Positions 6,638-13,935 of a DNA stretch of 64,000 nucleotides are shown piece by piece. Numbering within the stretch: the first letter of the stretch is position 1; every line of letters starts with the position of its first letter. The translations under genes were made by a program, and so were the position numbers. The stretch comes from Emticicia sp031378345 (GTDB lineage: Bacteria; Bacteroidota; Bacteroidia; Cytophagales; Spirosomataceae): assembly GCA_031378345.1 (NCBI GenBank), contig JANNDY010000118.1, positions 11,222 through 75,221 on the forward strand, in the 5' to 3' direction. The notes under the pieces were generated by a model that was given only the letters and a program-made list of their open reading frames with translations, had not been told where the DNA came from and did no database searches.

Positions 6638-7359
6638 GTCGCCCAACGAACTGGAGCAATGAGGAAATTGATTTTTTGATTAGCCAATCCAACGAAATAT
6701 CTTCAAAAGAAATCTCGAAAGTCTTGGGGCGTACTGAAAAGGCAATTTCAAAAAAAAGATTTTTGCTTGGCGTGAAAATTAACAAAGGCTACGGTGTCAA
6801 GACTGTTTGGACAAACGATATGCTGCGTTTTATTACTGACAATTATGAGGTTTTTTCTAATAGAGAATTGGCAGACAAAATGGGCGTTACGCTGACGGTT
6901 TTACGAAATAAACTTTCGGAGCTTAATCTAAAACGAGTGGAATATGAGAAGTGGACAGCCGAGCAGGTGCAATTTCTAATCGAGAATTATCAAACGCTCG
7001 GAGATGTAGCTATTGCCGAATATTTCAATGAAAATATGCCCAAAAGCTACTCTTGGACAAAAAAAATGATTCAAAAAAAGAGGCTTTACTTGAATCTTAA
7101 GCGAAAAGAAAATGAAACGCACACGATAAGGCACAATAATTCAACAACAGGCAAAGCTGCGACCATTGGTAAGAACTCAGCTTCAGCAAATTTGCCTGAT
7201 GTGTATGTTGCCACAATGATGTCGGGTGGCAGTCGAAAGTTAGATATTAACTTGAGAACGCAAATATTACAGCATAAACAATTGGTAGAATTAAAAAGAA
7301 CGCAATTTAAACTTAAAAGACAATGTCAGAAATTAGCAAATACCAACCCAACGATTTAG
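6634..7359 (+). CDS. Triple SANT/Myb-like DNA-binding protein
   Basis: 241 aa. Three repeats each begin with a Trp-containing motif (NWSNEEIDFLI, VWTNDMLRFIT, KWTAEQVQFLI) and run into a helix-turn-helix ending in a GRT-like or GVT-like turn and a KR-rich helix, at about residues 6-45, 57-96 and 104-150. This is the Myb/SANT-like fold used by phage and GcrA-like transcription factors. The C-terminus is basic. It could be an early or middle transcriptional regulator and is one candidate for the factor acting at the eight phage promoters; no direct evidence. Confidence 0.65.
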   Translation: MSRPTNWSNEEIDFLISQSNEISSKEISKVLGRTEKAISKKRFLLGVKINKGYGVKTVWTNDMLRFITDNYEVFSNRELADKMGVTLTVLRNKLSELNLKRVEYEKWTAEQVQFLIENYQTLGDVAIAEYFNENMPKSYSWTKKMIQKKRLYLNLKRKENETHTIRHNNSTTGKAATIGKNSASANLPDVYVATMMSGGSRKLDINLRTQILQHKQLVELKRTQFKLKRQCQKLANTNPTI

Positions 7360-7583
7360 CTCTTGTACTACCAAAAGGATTCGTGGATTTGACCACGCCA
7401 ATAGCTATGCTCATGGAACAGATGGCGAAAGTTAAAAGTAATCCTGCACAGGAAATACCAGTCGCTAAAGCACAATGTGAAATAGTAGACCGATTGATAA
7501 ATATATCTAAAGTACAAATACAGCAAGGCTCTACGGTAATGGATATGATTCGATTTAGAGAGTCGAACAAAAATAATTATTAA
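7323..7583 (+). CDS. Hypothetical phage protein
   Basis: 86 aa, largely helical, starting inside the 3' end of the SANT-repeat gene (37-base overlap). Small phage proteins of this make-up are common between early regulators and accessory genes, but no function is known. Confidence 0.6.
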   Translation: MSEISKYQPNDLALVLPKGFVDLTTPIAMLMEQMAKVKSNPAQEIPVAKAQCEIVDRLINISKVQIQQGSTVMDMIRFRESNKNNY

Positions 7584-7600
7584 TTCTAAAACATATTTCT

Positions 7601-7915
7601 ATGAAAACTCTAAATTTTGGGCAAGCCATCGAAGCCTTAAACGATGGCAAACAAGTACAACGCTCAGGCTGGAACGGCAAAGGAATGTTCATTTTCAAAA
7701 CCGAAGGTCGTGAGATAATCAAAGGTGAGTTTATGAAGTTTAAAAACGGCAACTCGGCTGCCATCGAACTGGCAACGAAGCTCGGCACTCACCAAACTGA
7801 GTTTGTCAAAATCTCTGACCATTTGGATATGTTGGCTGCCGACGGTTCGATTGTCGTTGGTTGGTTGGCATCGCAGACCGATGTTTTGGCTACTGATTGG
7901 CAAGTTGTAGAATAA
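7601..7915 (+). CDS. tad2: DUF2829 / Tad2-like anti-Thoeris protein
   Basis: 104 aa. The order of motifs matches DUF2829: an N-terminal NFGQAIEALNDGKQVQR with SGWNGKGMF, then near the C-terminus DHLDMLAADGSIVVGW and ASQTDVLATDW. DUF2829 is the family of Thoeris anti-defence 2 (Tad2), which sequesters the cyclic ADP-ribose-type signal made by Thoeris TIR proteins, so the effector is not activated. Slightly longer than the roughly 90-aa phage SPO1 protein; the extra residues lie in the middle. It sits in the early operon, as expected for an anti-defence gene. Family assignment is strong; ligand specificity is unknown. Confidence 0.8.
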   Translation: MKTLNFGQAIEALNDGKQVQRSGWNGKGMFIFKTEGREIIKGEFMKFKNGNSAAIELATKLGTHQTEFVKISDHLDMLAADGSIVVGWLASQTDVLATDWQVVE

Positions 7916-7965
7916 TCTTTCACGATGCTCATGTCAGCGATGGCATGGGCATAAACCTAAATCAA

Positions 7966-8334
7966 ATGAAACTAAATATTTTTTTTAATGATGCTTATGT
8001 CGAACTGGGCATCTTCGCAATGCAAGACTTTCTTTCCTTGTTTATCAAAGATGGTGAAGAAATGGACACTGTAATGGTCGTAACTCTTGAGCTAATAGAA
8101 AAAGTAAATTCTATGACAGCCATGCAATCGGGATTTACGCAAGAGGTAAAAGATTTCTTTTTGAAGCATTTAGAGAAAAATATCGGCAAAAAGATTTTAA
8201 TGGTAAATCAATGGATAACCTCAGAAGATAACAGAGCATATACTTTCAGAGTCGTTAATTTCCTCAATACTGGCAGCGATTTATCTACTTCTATTGATTT
8301 GGCTAAAATCGAACCTCAAAAGAAAGCTGCATGA
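7966..8334 (+). CDS. Hypothetical phage protein
   Basis: 122 aa from ATG 7966 (MKLNIFFNDAYVELG). The frame is open upstream into the tad2 gene, but this start avoids that overlap. Soluble, mixed alpha/beta, no recognised family. Overlaps the next gene by ATGA. Confidence 0.6.
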   Translation: MKLNIFFNDAYVELGIFAMQDFLSLFIKDGEEMDTVMVVTLELIEKVNSMTAMQSGFTQEVKDFFLKHLEKNIGKKILMVNQWITSEDNRAYTFRVVNFLNTGSDLSTSIDLAKIEPQKKAA

Positions 8335-8681
8335 AAACTATAATCTTACTATTGCTATGCTCCAGCTTTGTGATGGCACAAAAATACAAAGCTGTGATTG
8401 AAACCTTTCCTAATTCTCGTGTCGAGTTGGGCATTGCTGAGTTGAAGTTTGATGCGAAGTATATTACCGTAAAATACCCAAATAGTAGGCGTTTTCAATA
8501 CAGAATAATTTCACACGAAATTGATTATTATTTCATTTCGAGAGATTCTATCTACAAAAATTCAGATTTTTGGATAATTACTCTGCCGATACGCAAGCCT
8601 TATATAAAAATTGTAAGGATTTGGTCTAACCAGCAAAGTGGGCATTTTGGCAGAATTACTTATACTTTGATTGAGAAATGA
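8331..8681 (+). CDS. Exported hypothetical protein
   Basis: 116 aa with a clear Sec signal peptide (MKTIILLLLCSSFVMA, cleavage likely before QKY) and a beta-rich mature part. An exported protein in a phage early/accessory operon may act in the periplasm or at the envelope, for example in superinfection exclusion; that is speculation. Coupled to its neighbours by ATGA overlaps on both sides. Confidence 0.6.
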   Translation: MKTIILLLLCSSFVMAQKYKAVIETFPNSRVELGIAELKFDAKYITVKYPNSRRFQYRIISHEIDYYFISRDSIYKNSDFWIITLPIRKPYIKIVRIWSNQQSGHFGRITYTLIEK

Positions 8682-8848
8682 GAAGTAAAGCCAAAATAGA
8701 ATCCGAAATAGCGGCACTCGAAGAAAGAAAACACGAAGTGGCTTCCTCGCAAGGCTTGAGACGAGCCAGTATTAATGAGCTTCTCGACATCATGGATTTT
8801 TTGGATAATAAGATTTTTACACTAAAACTTGAACTTGAAAAACTATGA
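8678..8848 (+). CDS. Small coiled-coil protein (56 aa)
   Basis: It starts MRSKAKIESEIAALEERKHE and ends in KLELEKL. Nearly all helix with heptad-like spacing. ATGA overlaps on both ends show it is a real operon member. Function unknown. Confidence 0.55.
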   Translation: MRSKAKIESEIAALEERKHEVASSQGLRRASINELLDIMDFLDNKIFTLKLELEKL

Positions 8849-9111
8849 ATTTATCATTGAACGGATTACAAGAAAATACAATCGAAGCATACAATGATTT
8901 GGTTGAGTATCTCAATAAAAACAAGCCTAATGAGAATGGTTTTGTGCAGATAGATTCATCAAAGATGGATTATTTACTTCGGAGTCTTCACAATAACCTT
9001 GTCTATTTGGGAGGAGTTATTGACCCCGAAACTCAAAAAAGCATATTTGAAGGCAAAGATGTGGGGTATCTCAAAACTCTAAATTGGGAAGATGACGAAG
9101 ATGATGAATGA
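8845..9111 (+). CDS. Hypothetical acidic phage protein
   Basis: 88 aa, ending in an acidic tail (EDDEDDE). No family recognised. Overlaps the upstream coiled-coil gene by ATGA. Confidence 0.55.
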   Translation: MNLSLNGLQENTIEAYNDLVEYLNKNKPNENGFVQIDSSKMDYLLRSLHNNLVYLGGVIDPETQKSIFEGKDVGYLKTLNWEDDEDDE

Positions 9112-9150
9112 TGATAGTGTACTTTTAGAAAACTTTTAATCTCAACCAAG

Positions 9151-9384
9151 ATGAAAATATTTATCGAATTAGATACAGATTCTGCAATGGAGTTACTTTT
9201 AATTCATCATGCTTTTATTGAAAAAATTGAAGAAAATGGAGCATTTAAGAGAAATCCGATTGCGACATCAAAAGCAATTAGAGTAACTGATGAATTTTAT
9301 GCGGAAGTGGCAAAGAAAATCAAAACTTCTGACTTAAATCGAATCATTCAAGAAAGGATGTCAGAAGTTAATTTATGTGATTGA
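9151..9384 (+). CDS. Hypothetical phage protein
   Basis: 77 aa, helical, no recognised domain. It is separated from its upstream neighbour by 39 bases and preceded by an A-rich leader. Confidence 0.55.
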   Translation: MKIFIELDTDSAMELLLIHHAFIEKIEENGAFKRNPIATSKAIRVTDEFYAEVAKKIKTSDLNRIIQERMSEVNLCD

Positions 9385-9415
9385 AATCAAAAAAAAACCT
9401 TTAATAAAACTCATT

Positions 9416-9781
9416 ATGGTCATTGGATTTAAGCCTCAATTTGAGCAAAAAATATTAAGACGCTCAAAGATTCTTACGATTAGGGAAGACAAGCATAAGC
9501 GATGGAAAGCTGGAATGGTCATTCATTTTGCAACAGGAGTACGAACCACAAATTATAAACAATTTCATTTGGGCGAATGCTATCAAACAAAATCTATAAA
9601 TATTGTGCATAATTCGCCACTTCTTTTTGGAGCTGTTGCTGTTTTTGTCGAAGGGCAATTATTGAGTTTTGACCAATTGTGCAAATTAGCTTTTGAGGAT
9701 GGTTTCGATTCCATTGATGAGTTTCTCGAATGGTTTGATAAAGATTTTGAAGGGGTAATTATTTATTTTAAAATTTACTAA
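9416..9781 (+). CDS. ASCH/PUA-like phage protein
   Basis: 121 aa from ATG 9416 (MVIGFKPQFEQKIL); a GTG at 9377 would overlap the upstream gene. The N-terminal pattern, a hydrophobic strand then FxxxIxxxxKxxTIR and a KAGMVIHFATG turn, resembles small ASCH/PUA-like beta-barrel proteins that bind RNA or modified nucleotides and are common in phages. The C-terminal part includes acidic residues and FEDGFDSIDEFLEWF. Family assignment is tentative. Confidence 0.5.
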   Translation: MVIGFKPQFEQKILRRSKILTIREDKHKRWKAGMVIHFATGVRTTNYKQFHLGECYQTKSINIVHNSPLLFGAVAVFVEGQLLSFDQLCKLAFEDGFDSIDEFLEWFDKDFEGVIIYFKIY

Positions 9782-9783
9782 AA

Positions 9784-10101
9784 ATGAGAAAATTCAATGT
9801 AGTTGTTACAATAATTCAAGAATACGAGATTGAAATTGATGAAACTCTTTATAATGAGGACTGGAAAACAGGATTTGAAAATGCTTTTTGGGATTTGCCT
9901 GATGGTTTAAAAGATGTTGCAAAAGACTTGGCACGGCACAAGGGACTAAATAATGATATTTTCCAAGAAGGGTATGGAGTTATCAAAGTAGATGGAAAAA
10001 ACCCTTCATTTATAGACGAAAACCCCTGTGCAAAAGGCTTAAATATCAATATTATTAGTGAAAATGAAGATATTGACTACGAAGTAAACGAGGTTGTTTA
10101 A
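9784..10101 (+). CDS. Small acidic protein, first cassette-like unit
   Basis: 105 aa, acidic, no recognised family. It starts 2 bases after the preceding stop and ends 6 bases before a folded CCAAC...GTTGG site, the layout of an integron gene cassette. Confidence 0.55.
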   Translation: MRKFNVVVTIIQEYEIEIDETLYNEDWKTGFENAFWDLPDGLKDVAKDLARHKGLNNDIFQEGYGVIKVDGKNPSFIDENPCAKGLNINIISENEDIDYEVNEVV

Positions 10102-10105
10102 AAAA

Positions 10106-10172
10106 CTCCAACGGCTTGAAAGGCGGGTTGTGGTCTTTTTGGCACACATCTTCGTCTTTCATTTCGTTGGAT
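10106..10172. repeat. attC-like folded site A
   Basis: Outer arms CCAAC (10108-10112) and GTTGG (10166-10170); an unpaired 4-nt spacer on each side; inner arms TGAAAG and CTTTCA; then a variable loop. This R-spacer-L layout, directly behind a stop codon, is that of integron attC sites. It matches sites B and C in layout but not in loop sequence. Confidence 0.5.
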
Positions 10173-10287
10173 GGTGAAGATTTTAAACGCTTCGCTGGGC
10201 AGATGTCGCCAAGTGCAGATTGTAGAATTAACGCTTTGATAAGTGGTTGATAATGAGTAACTTAGCAAACAAATAAACTCAAAAACA

Positions 10288-10599
10288 ATGTCTGAAAAAT
10301 TAGATTATTTTAGTAAAATTTTGCTCGCTACTGGGCAAATAAATTACATGGCTTCAATTGTGGATGGGGTTAATAATGAAATAAAATGGCTTCCAAATCA
10401 AGACGGAATTTTGTCGGCAGGAATATCTGAAAGAGAAGAAGTTTTAAAAAGTATTGTTGATGATTTGACAAATACTCTTGAAAAATTGGGGGATTTAATG
10501 AATGGGCAGGATATGTGCAAACCAATAGATGAAAGAATAACCGCACCAGCTTTTCATATTTTAGTTCACGGAGAAGACGAATTGGAAACCGAGTATTAA
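10288..10599 (+). CDS. Hypothetical protein in cassette-like unit
   Basis: 103 aa, helical N-terminal two thirds, no recognised family. Preceded by about 115 bases of untranslated leader after site A; its stop lies almost against the outer arm of site B. It resembles the orphan ORFs typical of integron cassettes. Confidence 0.6.
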   Translation: MSEKLDYFSKILLATGQINYMASIVDGVNNEIKWLPNQDGILSAGISEREEVLKSIVDDLTNTLEKLGDLMNGQDMCKPIDERITAPAFHILVHGEDELETEY

Positions 10600-10600
10600 C

Positions 10601-10680
10601 TTCCAACCCGAACAAGGGTTGATGACATAGTATTTTTGCAGGCAAAAATTGCTTGCTTTTTCACCCTTGTAAAGTTGGAG
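10601..10680. repeat. attC-like folded site B
   Basis: CCAAC (10603-10607) and GTTGG (10674-10678) are the outer arms; ACAAGGGT (10612-10619) and ACCCTTGT (10663-10670) the inner arms, with a 4/3-nt asymmetric spacer. A second imperfect hairpin (GCAGGCAA/TTGCTTGC) fills the loop. It is the best-formed of the three sites. Confidence 0.6.
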
Positions 10681-10724
10681 ACATGGGTAGTTAAAATTTT
10701 TCTAATCAAGTGTCGAACGAGAAT

Positions 10725-10937
10725 ATGAAAGCAACATTTGGAGAAGAACATTTTGAGTTTGAAAACACAAATGATTTTGAAGACAAATTCAAAGAAGTAG
10801 CGTTGAAAAAAATATCAAGTTGGTTTTTTCACGACGTTTGGGATTTATTCGGATACCTTGTTCTAATTAGTATTTTCAAAAATCAAACAAAGACTTTGCG
10901 ATTTGAAAACTATCTACTTACCATTTATTGCGATTAG
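10725..10937 (+). CDS. Possible small protein in cassette-like unit
   Basis: 70 aa from ATG 10725 (or 75 from GTG 10710). Charged N-terminus, hydrophobic middle (LFGYLVLISIF). No family recognised and no strong start signal, so confidence is low. Confidence 0.35.
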   Translation: MKATFGEEHFEFENTNDFEDKFKEVALKKISSWFFHDVWDLFGYLVLISIFKNQTKTLRFENYLLTIYCD

Positions 10938-10990
10938 ATAGCTTTTCAACTGCAAAAAAAAACAAAATATTTTACTAAAATTATATAATA

Positions 10991-11260
10991 ATGACTTTAA
11001 CAACTGAACAAATAAGCAAAATTGAGGAATGGGTAGAAGTTTCTACGCATCAAAGTTTTAGTAAGGAACAAAGGTTTTTTTCATATCAAAAATGGGCAAA
11101 AGGTGGGAGGGGTTGGAATGTCGCTCAGCAAGGTGGAAAGGGCGTAATGCTTATGCTCTGCTGGTATCATCATGTTTTTAAGCCAAAATCTGCCGAATGG
11201 AGACCAAAAGTAATTATAAGTGCTTTGGTTGCTGAGTTGTCGCAAGCAAAAGCGGCATAG
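10991..11260 (+). CDS. Hypothetical protein in cassette-like unit
   Basis: 89 aa. An N-terminal helix precedes a basic, Gly/Trp-rich segment (KWAKGGRGWNVAQQGGKG) and a C-terminal helix. No family recognised. Its stop is 7 bases before the outer arm of attC-like site C. Confidence 0.6.
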   Translation: MTLTTEQISKIEEWVEVSTHQSFSKEQRFFSYQKWAKGGRGWNVAQQGGKGVMLMLCWYHHVFKPKSAEWRPKVIISALVAELSQAKAA

Positions 11261-11265
11261 AAAAT

Positions 11266-11358
11266 TTCCAACCCCAAGTATGGCGAAATCATACTTGGGT
11301 AGCGTGTGAGCGATAGCGAACCGCTCAAGTATGATTTACGACCATACGAAAGTTGGAA
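11266..11358. repeat. attC-like folded site C
   Basis: Outer arms CCAAC (11268-11272) and GTTGG (11352-11356); inner arms GTATGG and CCATAC separated from the outer arms by 5 and 4 unpaired bases. An alternative 10-bp hairpin CCCAAGTATG/CATACTTGGG (11273-11299) competes with the inner arm. Confidence 0.55.
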
Positions 11359-11580
11359 GCCCTCCAAATCAAAAACTCCCACAAATTTGGCTGCTTGAAG
11401 AGCCTTAAAGTTCGGCAACCCACCGCCTTTGGCGGTCAAAAATCAGTAGTTTTCCTATCTTTCAGAAAGTGGATAACTATCTCCAAAAATAGTGTAAAAG
11501 AGTTGCCAACTCACTTGCTTGTCGTTAAGGATAGTGCGTTCTTAGATGTATCAAAAACGCATTAAAACACTGACAATCAA
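11359..11580. other. Non-coding leader of the amidoligase gene
   Basis: With site C this leaves 320 bases between genes. It holds a CCGCC/GGCGG hairpin near 11422-11438 but no convincing ORF; the frame open at 11353-11565 lacks an ATG and protein-like composition. Confidence 0.4.
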
Positions 11581-12510
11581 ATGAATACGCAAGAAATTTT
11601 AAACCAGCAAAAAACAAAAACTTGGAAAATTGAACAACTAATATTGGCTGGTTTGACTCGCACCGAAATAGCAGGATTGGTAACAAACGGAAACTACGGA
11701 TTTGTACAGAACGTTTACGCTAAAATGAAAGCTCAAGGTAGATTGAATTTAACTGCCGAATTGAATTTTCAACCAACAACTTTTAATCGCCAATTTGGAG
11801 TTGAAATTGAAGCCTTCGGAATAGACAAAAGCAGATTAGCAGAATTGATAAGAAACGCTGGCGTAGAATGCCACGTAGAAGGATATAACCACAGCACACG
11901 TCGCCATTGGAAAATTGTATCAGACGGAAGTTTAGATGGCGAGAATGCTTTTGAAATAGTAAGTCCAATATTGGAAGGCTTAGAAGGAATTGAAGAATTA
12001 CAAAAAGTATGCGAAGTATTGGAAACTTCGAGAGTAAAAATAAACAAAAGCTGCGGATTGCACATACATTTTGATGCCAGCAACTTCGGATTAGCTCAAG
12101 TTAAAAATATGCTTTTCAATTATGCTGCCTTTGAAAACGAGATTGACAGCTTCATGCCAACGAGCCGAAGAGAAAATAATAATACTTATTGCAAAAGCGT
12201 AATTGGATTTGAAACTCGCATCGAGAGAGCCAACACCATGCAACAATTAGCTGGCGTTTTTTCAAGCCGATATTTTAAAGTAAATTTGCAAAGCTACTCA
12301 CGCCACAACACTATCGAATTTAGACAGCACAGCGGAACAGTAGAATTCAAGAAAATATCAAACTGGATTTTGTTTTTGCATAATTTGACAGAATACTCAA
12401 AAACAAAAAGAGTAGCATCAAACGAAGCTAATTTTGAAGGCTTGAAAAAAATCAACCAAACTGAAATTATTAATTATATCATAACACGCCAAAACCAATT
12501 GGCAGCATAA
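11581..12510 (+). CDS. Phage amidoligase (Amidoligase_2 family)
   Basis: 309 aa. An N-terminal region (residues 15-55) resembles a helix-turn-helix. The catalytic domain then shows the family landmarks in order: FGVEIEAFG (72-80), KIVSDGSL and FEIVSPILEG (111-133), CGLHIHFD (158-165), SRYFKVN, and NTIEFRQHSGT near residue 260. These enzymes have the glutamine-synthetase-like carboxylate-amine ligase fold and make amide or peptide bonds using ATP. Phage members are proposed to modify cell-wall peptides or tag proteins; the substrate here is unknown. The 75-aa gene that follows is probably co-expressed. Confidence 0.85.
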   Translation: MNTQEILNQQKTKTWKIEQLILAGLTRTEIAGLVTNGNYGFVQNVYAKMKAQGRLNLTAELNFQPTTFNRQFGVEIEAFGIDKSRLAELIRNAGVECHVEGYNHSTRRHWKIVSDGSLDGENAFEIVSPILEGLEGIEELQKVCEVLETSRVKINKSCGLHIHFDASNFGLAQVKNMLFNYAAFENEIDSFMPTSRRENNNTYCKSVIGFETRIERANTMQQLAGVFSSRYFKVNLQSYSRHNTIEFRQHSGTVEFKKISNWILFLHNLTEYSKTKRVASNEANFEGLKKINQTEIINYIITRQNQLAA

Positions 12511-12512
12511 TA

Positions 12513-12740
12513 ATGAAATTCAAAACAGAAGAAGGGGAGATTGTAGAAGGCAACTCCCCCATCGAAATAGTGAGAGCTTTGCGTGATGGTGGTCGGTTTT
12601 GTGCCGACCAAACCGATGACGAATATATGAAAGGCTTCGCCGAGCGATGGAAAGAATATTCGGGTGGTGTCGTGAGATTTGATACGGCATATCATTTTAT
12701 TGATGATTTGATTAAGACTGGTTTTTTGAAAGGAGTTTAA
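12513..12740 (+). CDS. Small companion of the amidoligase
   Basis: 75 aa, beginning MKFKTEEGEIVEGNSP. Two bases after the amidoligase stop, and the last gene before a strong terminator. It resembles small proteins I would expect beside phage amidoligases and could be a partner or substrate. The pairing is seen; the function is inferred. Confidence 0.6.
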   Translation: MKFKTEEGEIVEGNSPIEIVRALRDGGRFCADQTDDEYMKGFAERWKEYSGGVVRFDTAYHFIDDLIKTGFLKGV

Positions 12741-12767
12741 TACTTTTATAGCGTTTGTTTATTTTAG

Positions 12768-12802
12768 AATCCTGACTACTGATAGTGGTCAGGATTTTTT
12801 TT
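12768..12802 (+). terminator. Terminator of the early/accessory operon
   Basis: AATCCTGAC and GTCAGGATT pair, followed by a run of eight T. The phage promoter at 12803 begins immediately after it. Confidence 0.85.
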
Positions 12803-12837
12803 GTCCTTTTGGCTATTATCCACTGTTTCTATTTTTG
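12803..12837 (+). promoter_or_regulatory. Prophage promoter P1 (GTCCTTT class)
   Basis: GTCCTTT at 12803 and TTTG at 12834 with an A three bases upstream, the spacing shared by all eight sites. The -7 box reads TATTTTTG, the best match to the Bacteroidota consensus in the set. It lies 22 bp before the 12860 gene. Confidence 0.75.
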
Positions 12838-12859
12838 TACCACATAAATAGAAAATAAT

Positions 12860-13075
12860 ATGATTTCTTCTGAAAGAGCCATCAATGTGTTGAATAAATT
12901 ATTAGACGAAGGCAAGCATCGGGTTTTTGTTCCTGCCGATGAGATTGAACAATACATCAAAGACATTGAGGCTTTGACTGGTCAGGGTGTGGCATATAAT
13001 GCCGTACCCGAAGAAGGCATTGATATATTTTGTTTGAAACTACGGTCAGACGACGCTGAACATTGCACAGCATAA
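12860..13075 (+). CDS. Hypothetical phage protein
   Basis: 71 aa, helical N-terminus, no recognised family. The only gene between promoters P1 and P2, so it may have its own transcript or be read through into the caspase-like gene. Confidence 0.55.
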   Translation: MISSERAINVLNKLLDEGKHRVFVPADEIEQYIKDIEALTGQGVAYNAVPEEGIDIFCLKLRSDDAEHCTA

Positions 13076-13078
13076 AAC

Positions 13079-13113
13079 GTCCTTTTTTGAAGTATTCGTT
13101 TGAAACAACTTTG
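13079..13113 (+). promoter_or_regulatory. Prophage promoter P2 (GTCCTTT class)
   Basis: GTCCTTT at 13079, TTTG at 13110. It begins 4 bp after the stop of the 12860 gene and ends 16 bp before the caspase-like gene. Confidence 0.75.
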
Positions 13114-13129
13114 TTAAAAAAAACGACAA

Positions 13130-13933
13130 ATGATACACGCAGTTCTCGCTGGGATAAATATTTATCCCGATGCTCCCCTAAATTTCTGCATCAAAGATAT
13201 TGATGACGTTTTGGCTTATCTTCAAACCAATGGCTTGCTTGCCAGCAATACCATTGTGCTGAAAGATAGCCAAGCAACTAAAGAAAATCTTTTGGATGCA
13301 CTTCGCAATAAGATTGCCCAACTGAAGGCGGGCGATGTGCTGTACTTTCATTTTTCTGGACACGGCACACAGATTCCAAACACAAATGATGCTTGGGAAG
13401 CTGATGGGATGGACGAAGTGATTTGTCCGTATTTTGTTGAGTACAATCCAAATGCCTTCATTTCAGATAATGAATTGTTTGAAATTTTCTCGCAAAAAGA
13501 AGCCAATGCCATGATTGTTTTTACACCCGACTCGTGCCATAGTGGCGATATTGGCAGGAATATTAAAAAGGTTGCTGGTAATTCTAAGTTTTTGAAACTA
13601 CCTGAGTGGCTACAAAACTTCTTTAGCAATGCTCCAAAATCTTCAACTATGAAGGCGTATAATTATACGCTGCCAAATGTCGTGGTGGTTTCTGCCTGTG
13701 CCTCGAAAGAAACCGCACAAGATGGCGGTGCAGGAATCCAAAATGGCAGGTTTACTGATGCCCTACTCAAAAGCCTAAAGGCAAATCCAACGCAAACATT
13801 TGAGGCTTTGGTTTTTGATTTGCAAACTCGATGTAAGTTTGCTCAAACACCACAGCTTCAATGCACTAAGATGCTTCGCAAGAAAACTTTCTTGAATGCC
13901 AAGCCTGTGCGGACAAGAGCTAAAAAAATCTAA
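13130..13933 (+). CDS. Caspase-like (C14/metacaspase) protease
   Basis: 267 aa. The catalytic dyad is clear: His78 in HFSGHGTQ and Cys136 in PDSCHSGD, each after a hydrophobic strand. The N-terminal strand (HAVLAGINIYP) and ALLKSLKANP region fit the p20/p10 layout. Metacaspase-type enzymes cleave after basic residues. No signal peptide, so it acts in the cytoplasm. It has its own phage promoter and is followed 2 bases later by a staphylococcal-nuclease-like gene. Caspase-like proteases act in several bacterial defence and cell-death systems; here it might cleave the nuclease, host proteins or virion proteins. The fold is secure, the role is not. Confidence 0.85.
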   Translation: MIHAVLAGINIYPDAPLNFCIKDIDDVLAYLQTNGLLASNTIVLKDSQATKENLLDALRNKIAQLKAGDVLYFHFSGHGTQIPNTNDAWEADGMDEVICPYFVEYNPNAFISDNELFEIFSQKEANAMIVFTPDSCHSGDIGRNIKKVAGNSKFLKLPEWLQNFFSNAPKSSTMKAYNYTLPNVVVVSACASKETAQDGGAGIQNGRFTDALLKSLKANPTQTFEALVFDLQTRCKFAQTPQLQCTKMLRKKTFLNAKPVRTRAKKI

Positions 13934-13935
13934 TT

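Noticed and set aside
11410..11517. GGCAAC...GTTGCC pair as a fourth attC-like site.
   Set aside because: Outer arms differ from the three sites and no inner arm follows; the GGCGG hairpin stands alone.
11353..11565. 70-aa plus-strand frame between the last cassette and the amidoligase.
   Set aside because: Starts at TTG within the attC-like site, with unlikely composition.
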